A stretch of 64,000 nt of DNA from Pelagicoccus albus (GTDB lineage: Bacteria; Verrucomicrobiota; Verrucomicrobiia; Opitutales; Opitutaceae), in NCBI RefSeq assembly GCF_014230145.1, contig NZ_JACHVC010000001.1:371002-435001 (forward strand), in the 5' to 3' direction. Each line of letters opens with the position of its first letter. Position 1 is the stretch's first letter. Both the position numbers and the translations under genes were made by a program. Below are positions 11,954 to 21,834 of the stretch, piece by piece. The notes beneath the pieces were generated by a model that had not been told where the DNA came from, ran no database searches, and was given only the letters and a program-made list of their open reading frames with translations.

Positions 11954-13399
11954 CTATTCGACTCTCAGGGCGAGGTATCCCGTGCGGCCTCTGCTGTAGA
12001 CGAAAAGTTTGTTTACGCCGCTTTTTATGGCCTCACGCGCATCGGAAACGGTTTCCACTTTTCGGTCGTTGATTTCGATGATCACCGTTCCTTCGATTAG
12101 GCTACGTGCATAGGGTGACTCAGCTGAAACGCTTGAAATGACGAGCCCTTCCACGTTGCTGGGGATTCGATAGCTTTGGCTGGCTTCCTCATCAACGGTC
12201 GAGACTTCAACTCCGTCTAGAAGTTCGTTTGCTCCCATGGCTAGTCGACCGCTGGCGCTACCGACCTCTAGCTCTAGAGTCATCGGTTCTCCGTCACGGA
12301 GGAGCTGCAATTCGATCGTTGTTTCGGGAGCCGTGTGTCCGATCCGGATACGGAATTGGTTGGCCGACTCGACGGTTTTCCCGTCCACGGCGGTAACGAT
12401 ATCTCCTCGTTCCAATCCTCCGGCATCCGCCGCCGAGTCTTCTTCCACATCGTTTATGAGTACGCCTTTGGTATTCTCCATTCCGAAAGCCTCGGCGATG
12501 TCAGGAGTAACGTCCGCGATGCTCACTCCCAAGAAGCCGCGGCGGACCTCTCCTGAGTCAGCCAATTGCTGCGAAATGCTGATGGCTAGATTTGATGGAA
12601 TGGCGAAGCCGATCCCGATGTTACCGCCGCTGCGAGAGATGATCGCGGAATTGATCCCCACCAGTCTTCCTTGGGAATCGATGAGGGCTCCACCAGAATT
12701 CCCCGGGTTAATCGAGGCGTCTGTTTGGATGAAGCTCTCGTAGCCTCGGTCGCCGTAAATCCCGATGGAGCGGTTGGTGGCGGAGACGATTCCCTGCGTT
12801 ACGGTGAGTCCCACTTCCATTGGGTTACCGATAGCAAAGACGACGTCGCCCACTGCGATGTTGTCGCTGTCGGCAATAGTAATTGCGGGCAGGTCTTTGG
12901 CCTCTACTTTGATGATGGCTACGTCTGTGAGCGGGTCGTTGCCGATGATTTCGGCTTCAAGCTCAGTGCCGTCGCTAAGCTGCACGAGAATTTCGTCCGC
13001 CGTATCGCCGCGTTGGTCGCTTACTACGTGGTTGTTGGTAATGATGTAGCCGTCTTCGCTAACAATAACTCCGGAACCGATACCTTGCGGCTGAAGCTGC
13101 TCCTGCGGTTCGGATTGCTGTTCGTAGCGGGGAGTGGGAACTCCGAAAAATCTACGCAGAAACTCGTCTTGCGGAGTCGATCCACCGCGGGCGACCTTTA
13201 CGATGCGGGCGGTATGGACGGAGACCACTGAGGGAGTAGCCTTTTGCAGCATGTTTGCATAGCTGTGGGGAGCGAAGTGCTCGCTTCTGTCGATGGCTTG
13301 GCTGTCGACGTTTAGCTCGAGGGACTTTGCGCATCCGACTGCGAGCATCGAGGACGCTGCCCAAGCCATGGCTATGGTGATTGGATAGAAACGTTTCAT
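11954..13399 (-). CDS. HtrA/DegP-type serine protease, 481 aa
   Basis: This envelope protease/chaperone degrades misfolded exported proteins. It has a lipoprotein-like signal (Cys23 in MLAVGC), then an S1C trypsin-like domain. The triad is His124 (TNNHVVS), Asp159 (LTDVAIIKV) and Ser235 (NPGNSGGALI). PDZ1 lies at about 265-360 (GFLGVSIADVTPDIAEAF) and PDZ2 in the last 90 residues (VEGLVISSVSAESPYAR). The length matches DegP. It is monocistronic, with a strong terminator behind it. Lipidation is an inference, because the -3 residue is Ala rather than the usual Leu. Confidence 0.93.
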   Translation of the reverse strand: MKRFYPITIAMAWAASSMLAVGCAKSLELNVDSQAIDRSEHFAPHSYANMLQKATPSVVSVHTARIVKVARGGSTPQDEFLRRFFGVPTPRYEQQSEPQEQLQPQGIGSGVIVSEDGYIITNNHVVSDQRGDTADEILVQLSDGTELEAEIIGNDPLTDVAIIKVEAKDLPAITIADSDNIAVGDVVFAIGNPMEVGLTVTQGIVSATNRSIGIYGDRGYESFIQTDASINPGNSGGALIDSQGRLVGINSAIISRSGGNIGIGFAIPSNLAISISQQLADSGEVRRGFLGVSIADVTPDIAEAFGMENTKGVLINDVEEDSAADAGGLERGDIVTAVDGKTVESANQFRIRIGHTAPETTIELQLLRDGEPMTLELEVGSASGRLAMGANELLDGVEVSTVDEEASQSYRIPSNVEGLVISSVSAESPYARSLIEGTVIIEINDRKVETVSDAREAIKSGVNKLFVYSRGRTGYLALRVE

Positions 13400-13942
13400 G
13401 ATTATCTCCAGTGTTGGGTTTTTGGTACGACGAAGGAGTACCGGTGTGTGATTTAGTTAAATTGCAAAGCAGTGGTTCTGCCAAAGTGTTGAAATGTGTG
13501 TAAGTGGTTGGTGGTAAGTTGGAAACCAGTTTTGGTGGACCGGTTTAATAGGTAGCCGCGGGAAGCTCTGTCTCACTTCGGATTTTATGGTGTCACAATT
13601 CCTGACCCGCCTGCATACCGAGTTATTCCACGCTTTTGACGCCCTTGGACTCAGTTTATTTCTATCTTTCTGAAAAATCTTGGCGGGTTCTTTTCTATTA
13701 GGGCGCATTTGACGGTGAGAGTGGGCGTTTGCGTCTGTCCGACCTGTTCGGGCAGTCCCATGTTCCTACCTTGGCGTGGTTTCGACTACGTGAGTTTCGA
13801 TTCCAAATTTTATTTCAGATCTGTTTCTGTTTTGATCTGTATGCTAGCTTCCGTCTGGGGGGATGGGAGCTAGCTTTTTTTGGGCCTACGGGTCCCTGTT
13901 TTTTTGGCAATGGGCTGTCATGCCTTTTGGGGGTTACGCAAA
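13400..13942. other. Intergenic region, 543 bp, no gene seen
   Basis: This stretch separates the htrA start from the terminator of the outer-membrane barrel gene. Short open frames exist on both strands, but none has a convincing start, composition or protein character. The htrA promoter must lie near 13400-13560; no clear -35/-10 pair stands out. Confidence 0.5.
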
Positions 13943-13943
13943 A

Positions 13944-13987
13944 AGCCGTTTCGCCACACCGCTAGTTCGGGATGAGGTGAAACGGCT
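13944..13987 (-). terminator. Terminator of the outer-membrane barrel gene
   Basis: A 12-bp stem (AGCCGTTTCGCC with GGTGAAACGGCT, one wobble) and a 20-nt loop are followed on the minus strand by TTTTTGCG. Confidence 0.85.
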
Positions 13988-14011
13988 GAGATGAAACTTT
14001 TGGTCCGACTC

Positions 14012-14554
14012 CTAGAAGTGGAAACGGATGCCGACTCCACCAAGATCGACTTCCAGGTCGGATGCGAACCTGACGTATTCCGCGTAGATATCTATGTTTT
14101 GCCCGACGTTAAGATTGGCTCCCACGCCGTAGTAGGGATCAGTCGAAGAATCGTCGAAGGCCTCGATGGTGTCGGAGTTAAACTCCAAATCGCTCGTGAC
14201 GTGGGCGAGTCCAAATTTGCCGTATAGGTCGAAGAGTTTGACCACTTTGAAGGAACCCACGACGTTGACTGCGAGGGCCTCTGAATCAGCGGTGATCACT
14301 TCGTTGTCCAGTTGGCTCGAGTAGCTGCCGAGGTCGTAATATCCGGCTTCCACCGCAAAGTGGTCCATAAAACTGACCCCGAAAAATAAAGCAGGGACAG
14401 TGTCGTTGTCGTCCAAATCTAAGTCGGAAACAGCATCGAATGATTCCTCGACGCTAGCGGAGTAAACGCCTCCCGCCACGTAAAAGGGGCTCGCGGAAAG
14501 TGTCCCGACGAGTCCTGCTGCGACTAGTGCAAATAGAGCTTTTGATAATTTCAT
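14012..14554 (-). CDS. Small outer-membrane beta-barrel protein, 180 aa
   Basis: The ATG at 14554 gives a clean signal peptide (MKLSKALFALVAAGLVGTLSA, mature ASPFYVAGG); the frame extends further upstream but without signal-peptide character. Alternating hydrophobic strands (YYGVGANLNVGQNIDIYAEY) and a C-terminal aromatic (VGIRFHF) mark an OmpA/OmpW-like eight-stranded barrel. The mature loops are acid-rich (DAVSDLDLDDND). Its function (adhesion, small-solute permeation or structure) cannot be read. It stands alone and has its own terminator. Confidence 0.8.
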   Translation of the reverse strand: MKLSKALFALVAAGLVGTLSASPFYVAGGVYSASVEESFDAVSDLDLDDNDTVPALFFGVSFMDHFAVEAGYYDLGSYSSQLDNEVITADSEALAVNVVGSFKVVKLFDLYGKFGLAHVTSDLEFNSDTIEAFDDSSTDPYYGVGANLNVGQNIDIYAEYVRFASDLEVDLGGVGIRFHF

Positions 14555-15321
14555 AGTTGGTTTTATCGCTCTGTTGCTAGACCAGCACCGCAAACATAGG
14601 TGCCAAAAAAACGTTTTTGATGGGGGACATCTTTTTCCCATCAGGCGAAGTTTTCTTTGCAACGTTTGCCGTAGGCGGTTACCGGATACGTAAGGTCCCG
14701 GTCTTATCTAGAGTTGTTTGGATACGCGAAAAAGTCCTTTCGGTCGAAGCGTAAATATTTATCCGGAAAATTGTAGTTCGATTCTCTTTACAGGTATTGT
14801 TGCTTACGATTCGGGCAACTGGAGATTATTTTTGGTTTATCGTTAAAGTGCTAATAATTAGCAGCTTGAAGTACTTGAAATCGCATGTCGTTCATAAGGT
14901 ATAACCACGGATTTGTTGCATTTATTCGAAATAAAATTACTCTAATTCTCATATCATTGCCTGCCTTTTTGCCCTAAAATCGCATCTTCTTCCCCAAGGT
15001 ACTCAACTCCAAACACCCCCTTCATCCCTTAGATCTTTGCTGCCTACCTTCGCTTTTGCTGCTGATTTCTACTACCCTTCGGCTTGCTCGTCGTTGTTGC
15101 GAGCTAAGTTGATACGCTAACCCACACCACAAACTACCAGACTTCTCTGAGGCGCTTGTCCTTTCGAGTTCGTCCGTTCCTACCCCCATCCTGTCAATTG
15201 GTCTTTAATTAGATCAGTTTTTGTCGGGTTTCTTGAAGGGTAGTAGGGCGGAGGCTTCGGGAAACTCCTCACTTGTTGGTCCGTCTGTTTGTGACCACAC
15301 CTAGTTTTCTATCATACCCAT
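14555..15321. other. Long intergenic/leader region upstream of the TonB receptor, 767 bp
   Basis: No convincing gene is seen. The left half is AT-rich and may hold promoters (for example TTGAAA near 14875 followed by TATAAC near 14900, with a poor spacing of 19). The right half (about 14990-15320) is pyrimidine-rich on the plus strand and reads as an untranslated leader. No Shine-Dalgarno precedes the receptor ATG. Confidence 0.4.
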
Positions 15322-18300
15322 ATGAAGCATACTACAAAACTACACCAAAACACACTCCCGAGAGTGGCCACTGGCGCTTTAGCGCTGGGTGCTTGGCTCT
15401 TGGTTTCCCCCTTGGGTTATGCCCAAGATGACACAGAGGAAGAACAGGTATTCGAGCTTTCGCCCTTTACGGTAGAAGGCGCGGAAGAGGAAGGATACCG
15501 CGCAACCAGTACCTTGGCGGGAACTCGCTTGCGCACTAACTTGAAAGACGTCGGTTCGGCTATCTCCGTGGTGACCGGAAAGTTCCTCCAAGACACTGGT
15601 TCTAACAATTCGGAAGACCTATTGGTCTATACCACTGGAACCGAAGTCGCAGGACAAGGCGGTAACTTCGCAGGCTTGGGCGACGGAGCAATGCTCAACG
15701 ATGGTGAGCACACTTCTCCTGTCTCCAATACTCGGGTACGTGGACTCGCCTCTGCCGATAACCTTCGCGACTACTTCCTGACGGACATTCCTTGGGATTC
15801 CTACAACACCGATCGCATCGACCTGCAACGTGGCGCGAATTCCATCCTTTTTGGTATCGGCTCTCCTGCGGGTATCATCAATAACACTACGAACACTGCC
15901 AACTTCGACGATTCCAACAAGGTCGGCATCGATATTGGTTCTTTTGATTCCTATCGCGTATCTTTGGACATGAATCGCGAAGTGATCGAGGATGTGCTTG
16001 CTGTTCGTTTCTCGGCTTTGTTGGACGACAAGAAATATCGCCAAGATCCCGCTTTCCGTAAGGACGAACGTATCTTTTTGGCGATGCGCTGGGAGCCCGA
16101 ACTTTTCGACTCCGATTCTGCTAACACAAGTATCACTGCCAATTTCGAAACGGGCGATATCGAGGGCATCAATCCTCGACTAACTCCGCCTCAGGACGCC
16201 ATCACTCCTTGGTTCGAGGAAATGGATCAGGCGACCTATGCATGGCAGGACAGTAATCAGGTTACCACGCTGGGAACCGATCGCTACAGCCCGTGGGTAG
16301 GGGCTGCAGGGGGAAGAATCTATGATGGTAATGTGGTCGTTTTCGACTCAGCCAGCGATAGCACGCAGAGCTTCGCATTTCCCGCGGCTCCACAGAATTA
16401 TCCTGCCGTTTCGGATTCTAGCCTTAACGACACTTCCAACGGATCCTACAAGGGCATTCTCAACTACAACCAGGTTGGCAAGAATCTTGGCCTTCCTGGA
16501 TCCGTTATCAGCCCTTACAAAAACAAGTCGCTAACGGATGCTTCGATTTTCGATTTCTACAACAACTTGATCGAAGGCGAAAACCGTCAGAACAACAGCG
16601 AGTTCGAAGCCTACAACGTCAAGGTTGGTCAGACCTTCTTAGACAACAAAGTTGGCTTGGAATTGGTTTACGACTATCAGGATACCAGCTGGGATTATAA
16701 GAACTTCCTCGCCTACGATGCGGCGACTATCACGGTCGACATCATGGAGACCTTGATAGACGGATCTCCCAACCCCAACGTCGGCCGCCCGATGGTGGTA
16801 GGCGGTGGTGGCTCTGCCGGCAGCGGCAGTACTGCTCGCCAGCGCGAAAACTGGCGCTTCACGGCTTTTGGCGAACTTGATTTCAATGACGTACTAGAGC
16901 CAGATTCCGGGCTAGCAAAAATTCTCGGAAGCCATACTTTTACTTACAGCCGAACCGATCAGACTATCAATGAGGTTACCAAGAGCTGGAATAACTGGTA
17001 TGTAGGTAGCGGATACGCTCCGACTGCCGGGAGCTCGGTTGGTCAGGCTTCTCGCGATGCCACCACCATCACGTACCTTGGCTCAGACTTGCGCGGATTG
17101 AGCTCGGCTTCGGGACTCTACCTCAGTCGGCTCACCGCGATCCAAGAAGCTGAGAGCACATCGGTTATCCAGTGGGATACAACCACCCAAAGCTACGTCA
17201 CCTACGACCTGCCGATCGTCAATCCGAACTCCTCTGACTATACGGACGCAACTCGTCCGCTCACCCAGCTCCTTGAGTACGAAGAAGACATTACTTCCGA
17301 TGTATTTGTATGGCAGGGTTACCTGTTTGGCGGCGACATCGTTCCGATGTTCGGTTGGCGCAAGGACGTGGATGTGAACGCGAATTCAGGTGCCGCAGTA
17401 AAGTTAGACGGTATCGTTACCGGCTTGGACGGAGCATACACGGACGAAGTAGAGGGCCAAACCAGAACCTACAGCTTGGTTGCCCACTTGCCGCAGTCCC
17501 TGGCAGAAAAGCTCCCTTGGGGCATACAGTTGTCCGCTTTCTACAATGAGAGCTCAAACTTCCGCCCAGACGCAGGTCGCCGCGATATTCTCGGTCAGCC
17601 TATCCCATCTCCAACAGGGGAAACCAAGGACTACGGAATCAGCGTTTCTGCCTTCGACGGTAAGTTCAACCTCAAGATCAATAAATACGAAACCTCGGTT
17701 ACCAATGATACTCTCGCTGGTGAATTGGGCGGAGCGTACTACATCGGTGCCGGTGAGGCATGGGGTCAAGCAGCAGCCTACAACTTGCTCAACAACACGG
17801 GGAATTGGCCAGCCGGAGAAAACTACGGCACCACTTCTGCCGCCTCCGCTTACGGAGCTGGCAACATCCTCCGTTGGCAGCCTTCTGACGAGTTCCTAGT
17901 TGATCCTAGCGATTCATCTCTTGGATACACTCAGGAAGCAATCGACGCCGGTTACGCGATCCAGGCAGCAGCTGTGGAAGATTGGTATGCAAACCAATTG
18001 CCAGCTGAGTTCCTCGCGGCATGGGGTATGAACGACTACGCCACAGGTGGCGGTAGCTGGAGTATGAACTCCGTAGCCGTGACAGGTGATACTCTCTCCA
18101 AGGGTACCGAGTACGAACTTAACATGAACCCAATTGACGGGCTCAACATCTCCATCAACGCTTCCAAAACCTCGGCCAAGCGCCTCTCTTTGGCAGCAGC
18201 CTACACGGACTGGATCGAGTCTCGCTACGAAGCCTTGCAAGGGCCGATGGGTGACATGCGCATCTGGGGTGGCGGCAACTGGGTCTTGACTCCAAACGCT

Positions 18301-18759
18301 GGTGGAACAGTGCGTACCGACTACGAAAACCAAGTGCTTCCTCCTTACCAGCTAGCGCTTGCTCTTAATGGATCCGAGGTGCCTGAACTTCGTCCATGGA
18401 GCTTCAACATGGTAACGAACTACGCCTTCCAGGACGGCAAGTTCGAAGGAACGAACGTAGGATTCGGTTACCGTTGGCAGGACAAGAGCGTAACTGGTTT
18501 TGCCCTCAATGACACCGAAGATGGATACGATGTAGACAACAAGTACTATGGTCCTTCGGAAGATGCAGTCGACTTGTGGATTGGTTACCAAACCTCCATA
18601 CGGAATGATTCTGTGGATTGGAAGATCCAGTTAAACCTCAGAAATGCGTTTGCCACCAAGGATCTGATACCGATCACGGTACAGCCCGACGGATCTCCCG
18701 CGGCATACCGTATTCCTGAGCCCACTACGTTTACGCTTAGTAATACTTTCGAGTTCTAA
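15322..18759 (+). CDS. TonB-dependent receptor, 1145 aa
   Basis: This outer-membrane barrel imports a ligand using TonB energy. A signal peptide ends near SPLGYAQ. The mature N-terminus, acid-rich and running into FELSPFTVEG, is the TonB-box region typical of Opitutia receptors. The plug domain follows (TNLKDVGSAISVVTGKFLQD ... VRGL ... DRIDLQRGANSILFGIGSPAG), then a large barrel ending in Phe (LSNTFEF). No SusD-like partner is adjacent, as is usual outside Bacteroidota. The ligand is unknown; carbohydrate oligomers are possible given the glycosidases 9 kb away. A strong terminator makes it monocistronic. Confidence 0.95.
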   Translation: MKHTTKLHQNTLPRVATGALALGAWLLVSPLGYAQDDTEEEQVFELSPFTVEGAEEEGYRATSTLAGTRLRTNLKDVGSAISVVTGKFLQDTGSNNSEDLLVYTTGTEVAGQGGNFAGLGDGAMLNDGEHTSPVSNTRVRGLASADNLRDYFLTDIPWDSYNTDRIDLQRGANSILFGIGSPAGIINNTTNTANFDDSNKVGIDIGSFDSYRVSLDMNREVIEDVLAVRFSALLDDKKYRQDPAFRKDERIFLAMRWEPELFDSDSANTSITANFETGDIEGINPRLTPPQDAITPWFEEMDQATYAWQDSNQVTTLGTDRYSPWVGAAGGRIYDGNVVVFDSASDSTQSFAFPAAPQNYPAVSDSSLNDTSNGSYKGILNYNQVGKNLGLPGSVISPYKNKSLTDASIFDFYNNLIEGENRQNNSEFEAYNVKVGQTFLDNKVGLELVYDYQDTSWDYKNFLAYDAATITVDIMETLIDGSPNPNVGRPMVVGGGGSAGSGSTARQRENWRFTAFGELDFNDVLEPDSGLAKILGSHTFTYSRTDQTINEVTKSWNNWYVGSGYAPTAGSSVGQASRDATTITYLGSDLRGLSSASGLYLSRLTAIQEAESTSVIQWDTTTQSYVTYDLPIVNPNSSDYTDATRPLTQLLEYEEDITSDVFVWQGYLFGGDIVPMFGWRKDVDVNANSGAAVKLDGIVTGLDGAYTDEVEGQTRTYSLVAHLPQSLAEKLPWGIQLSAFYNESSNFRPDAGRRDILGQPIPSPTGETKDYGISVSAFDGKFNLKINKYETSVTNDTLAGELGGAYYIGAGEAWGQAAAYNLLNNTGNWPAGENYGTTSAASAYGAGNILRWQPSDEFLVDPSDSSLGYTQEAIDAGYAIQAAAVEDWYANQLPAEFLAAWGMNDYATGGGSWSMNSVAVTGDTLSKGTEYELNMNPIDGLNISINASKTSAKRLSLAAAYTDWIESRYEALQGPMGDMRIWGGGNWVLTPNAGGTVRTDYENQVLPPYQLALALNGSEVPELRPWSFNMVTNYAFQDGKFEGTNVGFGYRWQDKSVTGFALNDTEDGYDVDNKYYGPSEDAVDLWIGYQTSIRNDSVDWKIQLNLRNAFATKDLIPITVQPDGSPAAYRIPEPTTFTLSNTFEF

Positions 18760-18786
18760 ACTCGCTTAGTTTGTTGATCATGTTTG

Positions 18787-18819
18787 AGGCGCTTCTCCTT
18801 GCGAGAAGCGCCTTCTTTT
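18787..18819 (+). terminator. Terminator of TonB receptor gene
   Basis: A perfect 11-bp stem (AGGCGCTTCTC at 18787-18797, partner at 18803-18813) and a 5-nt loop are followed by TTCTTTTT. Confidence 0.92.
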
Positions 18820-18890
18820 TGTTCGAGGGTAGGCAGGACGTTTTCCTCTAGACTTGCCTCAAGCGGCCGGAGGCCGGATGTGTAGGCCTT

Positions 18891-19415
18891 ATGAATGCTG
18901 CTGAGAAACTCTGTTTGGCTTGTGGCCTATGTTGCGATGGGTCGCTTTTTGACAATGTCCGACTCGCCGCGGACGAAGACGTAGCCAAACTGAAGTCAGA
19001 AGGCTTACCGGTTAAGCTGTCTCGGGCTAAGATTCCGGTAGCGTTTTTCACCCAGCCCTGCCGGGCTCTGAATTCCGATTGTGTGTGCCAAGTGTATGAG
19101 GCTCGCCCTATGCAGTGCCGTAGTTTCGAGTGTCGTGTCTTTAAGGAAGCGGTGGCAGGTCAAATCGACTTCGATAAAGCCCACCGTTTGGTCAGTAAGG
19201 CCCGTAAGCAGTGCGATAGGGTGAGACGACTGCTGCGGAAGCTGGGCGAGATGGATGAACGTCGCTCCATCGGTTTGCGGATTAGAAGGGTGCAGCGTCT
19301 CGTGGAAGCGGGGATGTTGGATTCCAATGCTGCCGACGCTTACGCGGAGCTCGGGCTTGCCGTTCACCAGCTCGATCTTTTGGCCCACAAGCACTTTTAC
19401 ACCGAAGAAGCCTAG
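18891..19415 (+). CDS. YkgJ-family cysteine-cluster protein, 174 aa
   Basis: The N-terminal CLACGLCC cluster (residues 8-15) is followed by CRALNSDCVCQVYEARPMQC and SFEC. This is the pattern of YkgJ/CxxCxxCC proteins, which bind zinc or an iron-sulfur centre through about eight Cys. The family's biochemical role is unsettled. The C-terminal half is helical and basic (RVRRLLRKL). No neighbour points to a partner. Confidence 0.8.
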   Translation: MNAAEKLCLACGLCCDGSLFDNVRLAADEDVAKLKSEGLPVKLSRAKIPVAFFTQPCRALNSDCVCQVYEARPMQCRSFECRVFKEAVAGQIDFDKAHRLVSKARKQCDRVRRLLRKLGEMDERRSIGLRIRRVQRLVEAGMLDSNAADAYAELGLAVHQLDLLAHKHFYTEEA

Positions 19416-19516
19416 GGCTTGCGTAGTAAAATAGGCTAAAAATCCGGATCTTAATGAACTTAGACTTGGAACCCTAGTGAGCTTAGTGTTTCCACCTTTC
19501 TGTCGATTTAAGGGTC

Positions 19517-19795
19517 ATGAAAAGTGGAGTGGAAAACAGAAGTAGTCACAACCGGATAAACGTCTCCTTGCAGGGCGTTTTTCTCCTTTTGCTTGCCGCA
19601 CGTTGTCATGGTCTCGACGCATGGATACCGACCCTGCTGGCCAGCATAGGCTTGGCCGTGGGATTTATCGGGTGCTGTGGGCATGCACGCTTCGTCTTTG
19701 GCCAAAATGCATTTTCGGCAAAGGTAGAGGCGGCTGTTTTCCTGCTAACTGATACCGTGCAAGCCCTAGATGATTCTGCCAGAATCAGACGCTAA
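19517..19795 (+). CDS. Possible small membrane protein, 92 aa (uncertain)
   Basis: The frame starts at an ATG behind a weak AAGGGT. It encodes one or two hydrophobic stretches (VFLLLLAARCHGLDAW; TLLASIGLAVGFIGCCGH). I recognise no family. It lies in a 497-bp gap between the YkgJ-like and DUF4112 genes, and the opposite strand also has a short open frame, so it may be spurious. Nothing else stands out in this gap. Confidence 0.3.
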   Translation: MKSGVENRSSHNRINVSLQGVFLLLLAARCHGLDAWIPTLLASIGLAVGFIGCCGHARFVFGQNAFSAKVEAAVFLLTDTVQALDDSARIRR

Positions 19796-19912
19796 AGCGG
19801 TCTGGATTCATTTCTAGTCAGGTCGCGGTTCCCTGAACTAAATCCGAGTTGGTCTGGATTATGCAAATCCGTATCCGAATCCGAGCGGACGCTTGGACAA
19901 GGAGGTTTTGCT

Positions 19913-20281
19913 ATGAAAGATTCTACACCATTGGAGAAACGCGAGGACGTGGTGAACCGTCTCCGCAAGGTATCTCATTTTTATGACTCTGCTTTCCGTA
20001 TCCCAGGCACGCAGATTCGAGTGGGCTGGGACAGTATTTTCGGCCTCATTCCGGGCGTTGGTGATTTAGTTGGAGTGATACCGCTCGCCTACAATCTTCG
20101 GGTCGCTCGCCGTTTTGGTTTGGGTAAACGCGTCTACACTCGGCTCATCTTCAACCAGCTAGTGGACTTCATCCTGGGTTCCATCCCTTTGGTGGGAGAC
20201 ATTTTTGACTGGGCTTTCCGGGCCAATGTCAAAAATGCGGATTTGCTGATATCAAAAATAGAAAAACAGGCTGCCGCCTGA
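19913..20281 (+). CDS. DUF4112 membrane protein, 122 aa
   Basis: The family signature is clear: PGTQIRVGWDSIFGLIPGVG, then DLVGVIPLAYNLRVARRFG and GSIPLVGDIFDWAFRANVKN. Two glycine-rich hydrophobic hairpins sit around GLIPGVGD and SIPLVGDIFD and are probably membrane-embedded. The function is unknown. The start is backed by a strong AAGGAGG. The gene stands alone upstream of dps. Confidence 0.85.
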   Translation: MKDSTPLEKREDVVNRLRKVSHFYDSAFRIPGTQIRVGWDSIFGLIPGVGDLVGVIPLAYNLRVARRFGLGKRVYTRLIFNQLVDFILGSIPLVGDIFDWAFRANVKNADLLISKIEKQAAA

Positions 20282-20477
20282 GTTTCTGTTCCATTGCGTG
20301 GATACTGCAAAATGCAGGTGGCCCCATTTTCTCTTCGTGCGAAACGCATCGTTGCCTGTCATGTCCCAGAGGGGCGGTAGGTTTGGCATAGTTTAGGCGA
20401 TGTAAGGCTTATCAACACGAATTTCTCTGCGGCTAGCTTCGCTAGTTTCAGAGGCTAAAACCAAAACCTGAAATCTT

Positions 20478-20951
20478 ATGATAGAAACAGAGAACATCGT
20501 CGAAACGGAAAACAAGAACGCTGAAGTTGTGAAGGGATTGCGCCAGGTCGTGGCAGACAGCTACGCTTTGCTTGGCCAGTTGCACCTTTGCCACTGGAAC
20601 GTAACCGGCCCTGGCTTCTTTTCGTTGCACACCGCTTTTGAAGAACAGTACACAGAGCTTTTCACGGCGGTCGACGAAATAGCGGAACGTATCCGCGCGC
20701 TTGGATACAAAGCTCCAGGCGGATTACGTCATCTTGCAGAAATGTCTGAAATCCACGAAGCGGAAGAGGATTGCCCAGCTGAGGAGATGGTACGTCATCT
20801 GTACCTCTCGCATGAGCTAGTGATCGGCAACCTCAAGAAGGCGAGGGATCTCGCTTCTGAGGCGGATGATGACCAAACCGAAGATTTGATGATTGCTCGC
20901 ATTCAGTCTCACGACAAGTCGGCTTGGATGTTGAAGAGTTACCTCTCTTAG
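20478..20951 (+). CDS. dps: Dps-family ferritin-like DNA-protection protein, 157 aa
   Basis: The protein oxidises and stores iron in a dodecamer and can protect DNA during oxidative stress or starvation. It has the Dps signature: HLCHWNVTGPGFFSLHTAFE, then a paired acidic helix (LFTAVDEIAERIRALGYKAPGG). These supply the inter-subunit ferroxidase His and Asp/Glu. The C-terminal helix ends at AWMLKSYLS with no basic DNA-binding tail. The N-terminal extension is short and acidic. It is monocistronic with its own terminator. Confidence 0.92.
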   Translation: MIETENIVETENKNAEVVKGLRQVVADSYALLGQLHLCHWNVTGPGFFSLHTAFEEQYTELFTAVDEIAERIRALGYKAPGGLRHLAEMSEIHEAEEDCPAEEMVRHLYLSHELVIGNLKKARDLASEADDDQTEDLMIARIQSHDKSAWMLKSYLS

Positions 20952-21025
20952 TCAGCAGTTTGTGAAATGCGTCTGTATTGGGAGTGTTAGGCCGGAGCTG
21001 ACGCGCTTAGTAGTTAAGCAAAATC

Positions 21026-21056
21026 TGGGTTCGCTTTTCAGCGAGCCCATTTTTTT
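21026..21056 (+). terminator. Terminator of dps
   Basis: A 10-bp stem (21026-21035 with 21040-21049, one wobble) and a 4-nt loop are followed by seven T residues. Confidence 0.9.
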
Positions 21057-21116
21057 GCGCTTAACGGAGCGGCTTTCGATTTGTAAGGGCAGATCCCAGC
21101 TGGGTTGTGATGCAAA

Positions 21117-21145
21117 AAAAGCTGACCGAGATTCGGTCAGCTTTT
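21117..21145 (-). terminator. Bidirectional-looking terminator of mscS
   Basis: A 13-bp stem with a 3-nt loop is flanked by A and T runs on both sides, 26 bp past the stop of the mscS-like gene. It could also backstop dps transcription. Confidence 0.88.
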
Positions 21146-21171
21146 CTGTTGTTTGGTTAGTCAACTAGAAC

Positions 21172-21834
21172 CTAAAACTTTGGTTGTCGGATTCCTTCCA
21201 GGTTTTGTTGGCTGTGATCGATATCATTTTTCTTCTCAGACTCAGAGCTCTTGGTCTTTTCTTCTTTTGACTCCTCTTCGTCCGATGCTCCCCCATCTCC
21301 CGGCCGAAGGATCGTTTTTTGAAAGAACTGGTTGTTTGGAACCCTAAAGACATCTCCGCTAGTACGCCTCAGCGTAGTAAACATAAAGTTCACGTCGATG
21401 ACTCGCCCGCTCACTTCATCGCCCACTAGACGCACGTAGTCGCCCACCTTGAAAGGTTTGAATCCTAGGATGAGGAGGGTTGAGGAAATGTTACTCAAGA
21501 CACTCCAAACGGCGACGAAGCCGATGGCTACGAGTCCTAGAACGGTCGATATGAAGGTCCAAAAATTTCCTATCGGTATCCCGAAAGTCCCCAGTATCAA
21601 AACGAGGGCTGCGAACAGAACCCCATATCTCGCAACCAGTCTGACGGGTAAAAGCGTTTGCTTGGAGAGCTTCGCTTTCTTTTCCAAACGGTTTAGCAGT
21701 CTAGATAGCAGGCTCACTATCAAGATAGCGATAGCCACGATTATGGCCACGTTGATGGCCCCCGCGACGATTTGGTGCCAGTCTATTTCAATCTTACTGA
21801 AATCAATGATCGAATTCGTAGTGATCGTTTCCAT
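21172..21834 (-). CDS. Small-conductance mechanosensitive channel (MscS family), 220 aa
   Basis: The inner-membrane channel opens under membrane tension and releases solutes on hypo-osmotic shock. Three hydrophobic helices (about 22-45, 70-88, 93-115) are followed by the beta domain (ILGFKPFKVGDYVRL ... GRVIDVNFMFTTLRR). The pore helix TM3 is Gly/Ala-poor compared with E. coli MscS (TVLGLVAIGFVAVWSVLSNI). The C-terminus after VPNNQFF is a charged tail rich in Glu, Ser and Lys, in place of the usual C-terminal cage. The length is below E. coli MscS (286 aa). Confidence 0.88.
   Translation of the reverse strand: METITTNSIIDFSKIEIDWHQIVAGAINVAIIVAIAILIVSLLSRLLNRLEKKAKLSKQTLLPVRLVARYGVLFAALVLILGTFGIPIGNFWTFISTVLGLVAIGFVAVWSVLSNISSTLLILGFKPFKVGDYVRLVGDEVSGRVIDVNFMFTTLRRTSGDVFRVPNNQFFQKTILRPGDGGASDEEESKEEKTKSSESEKKNDIDHSQQNLEGIRQPKF

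Noticed and set aside
13729..13965. 78-codon plus-strand frame
   Set aside because: It runs into the terminator of the outer-membrane barrel gene and has a chance-like composition.
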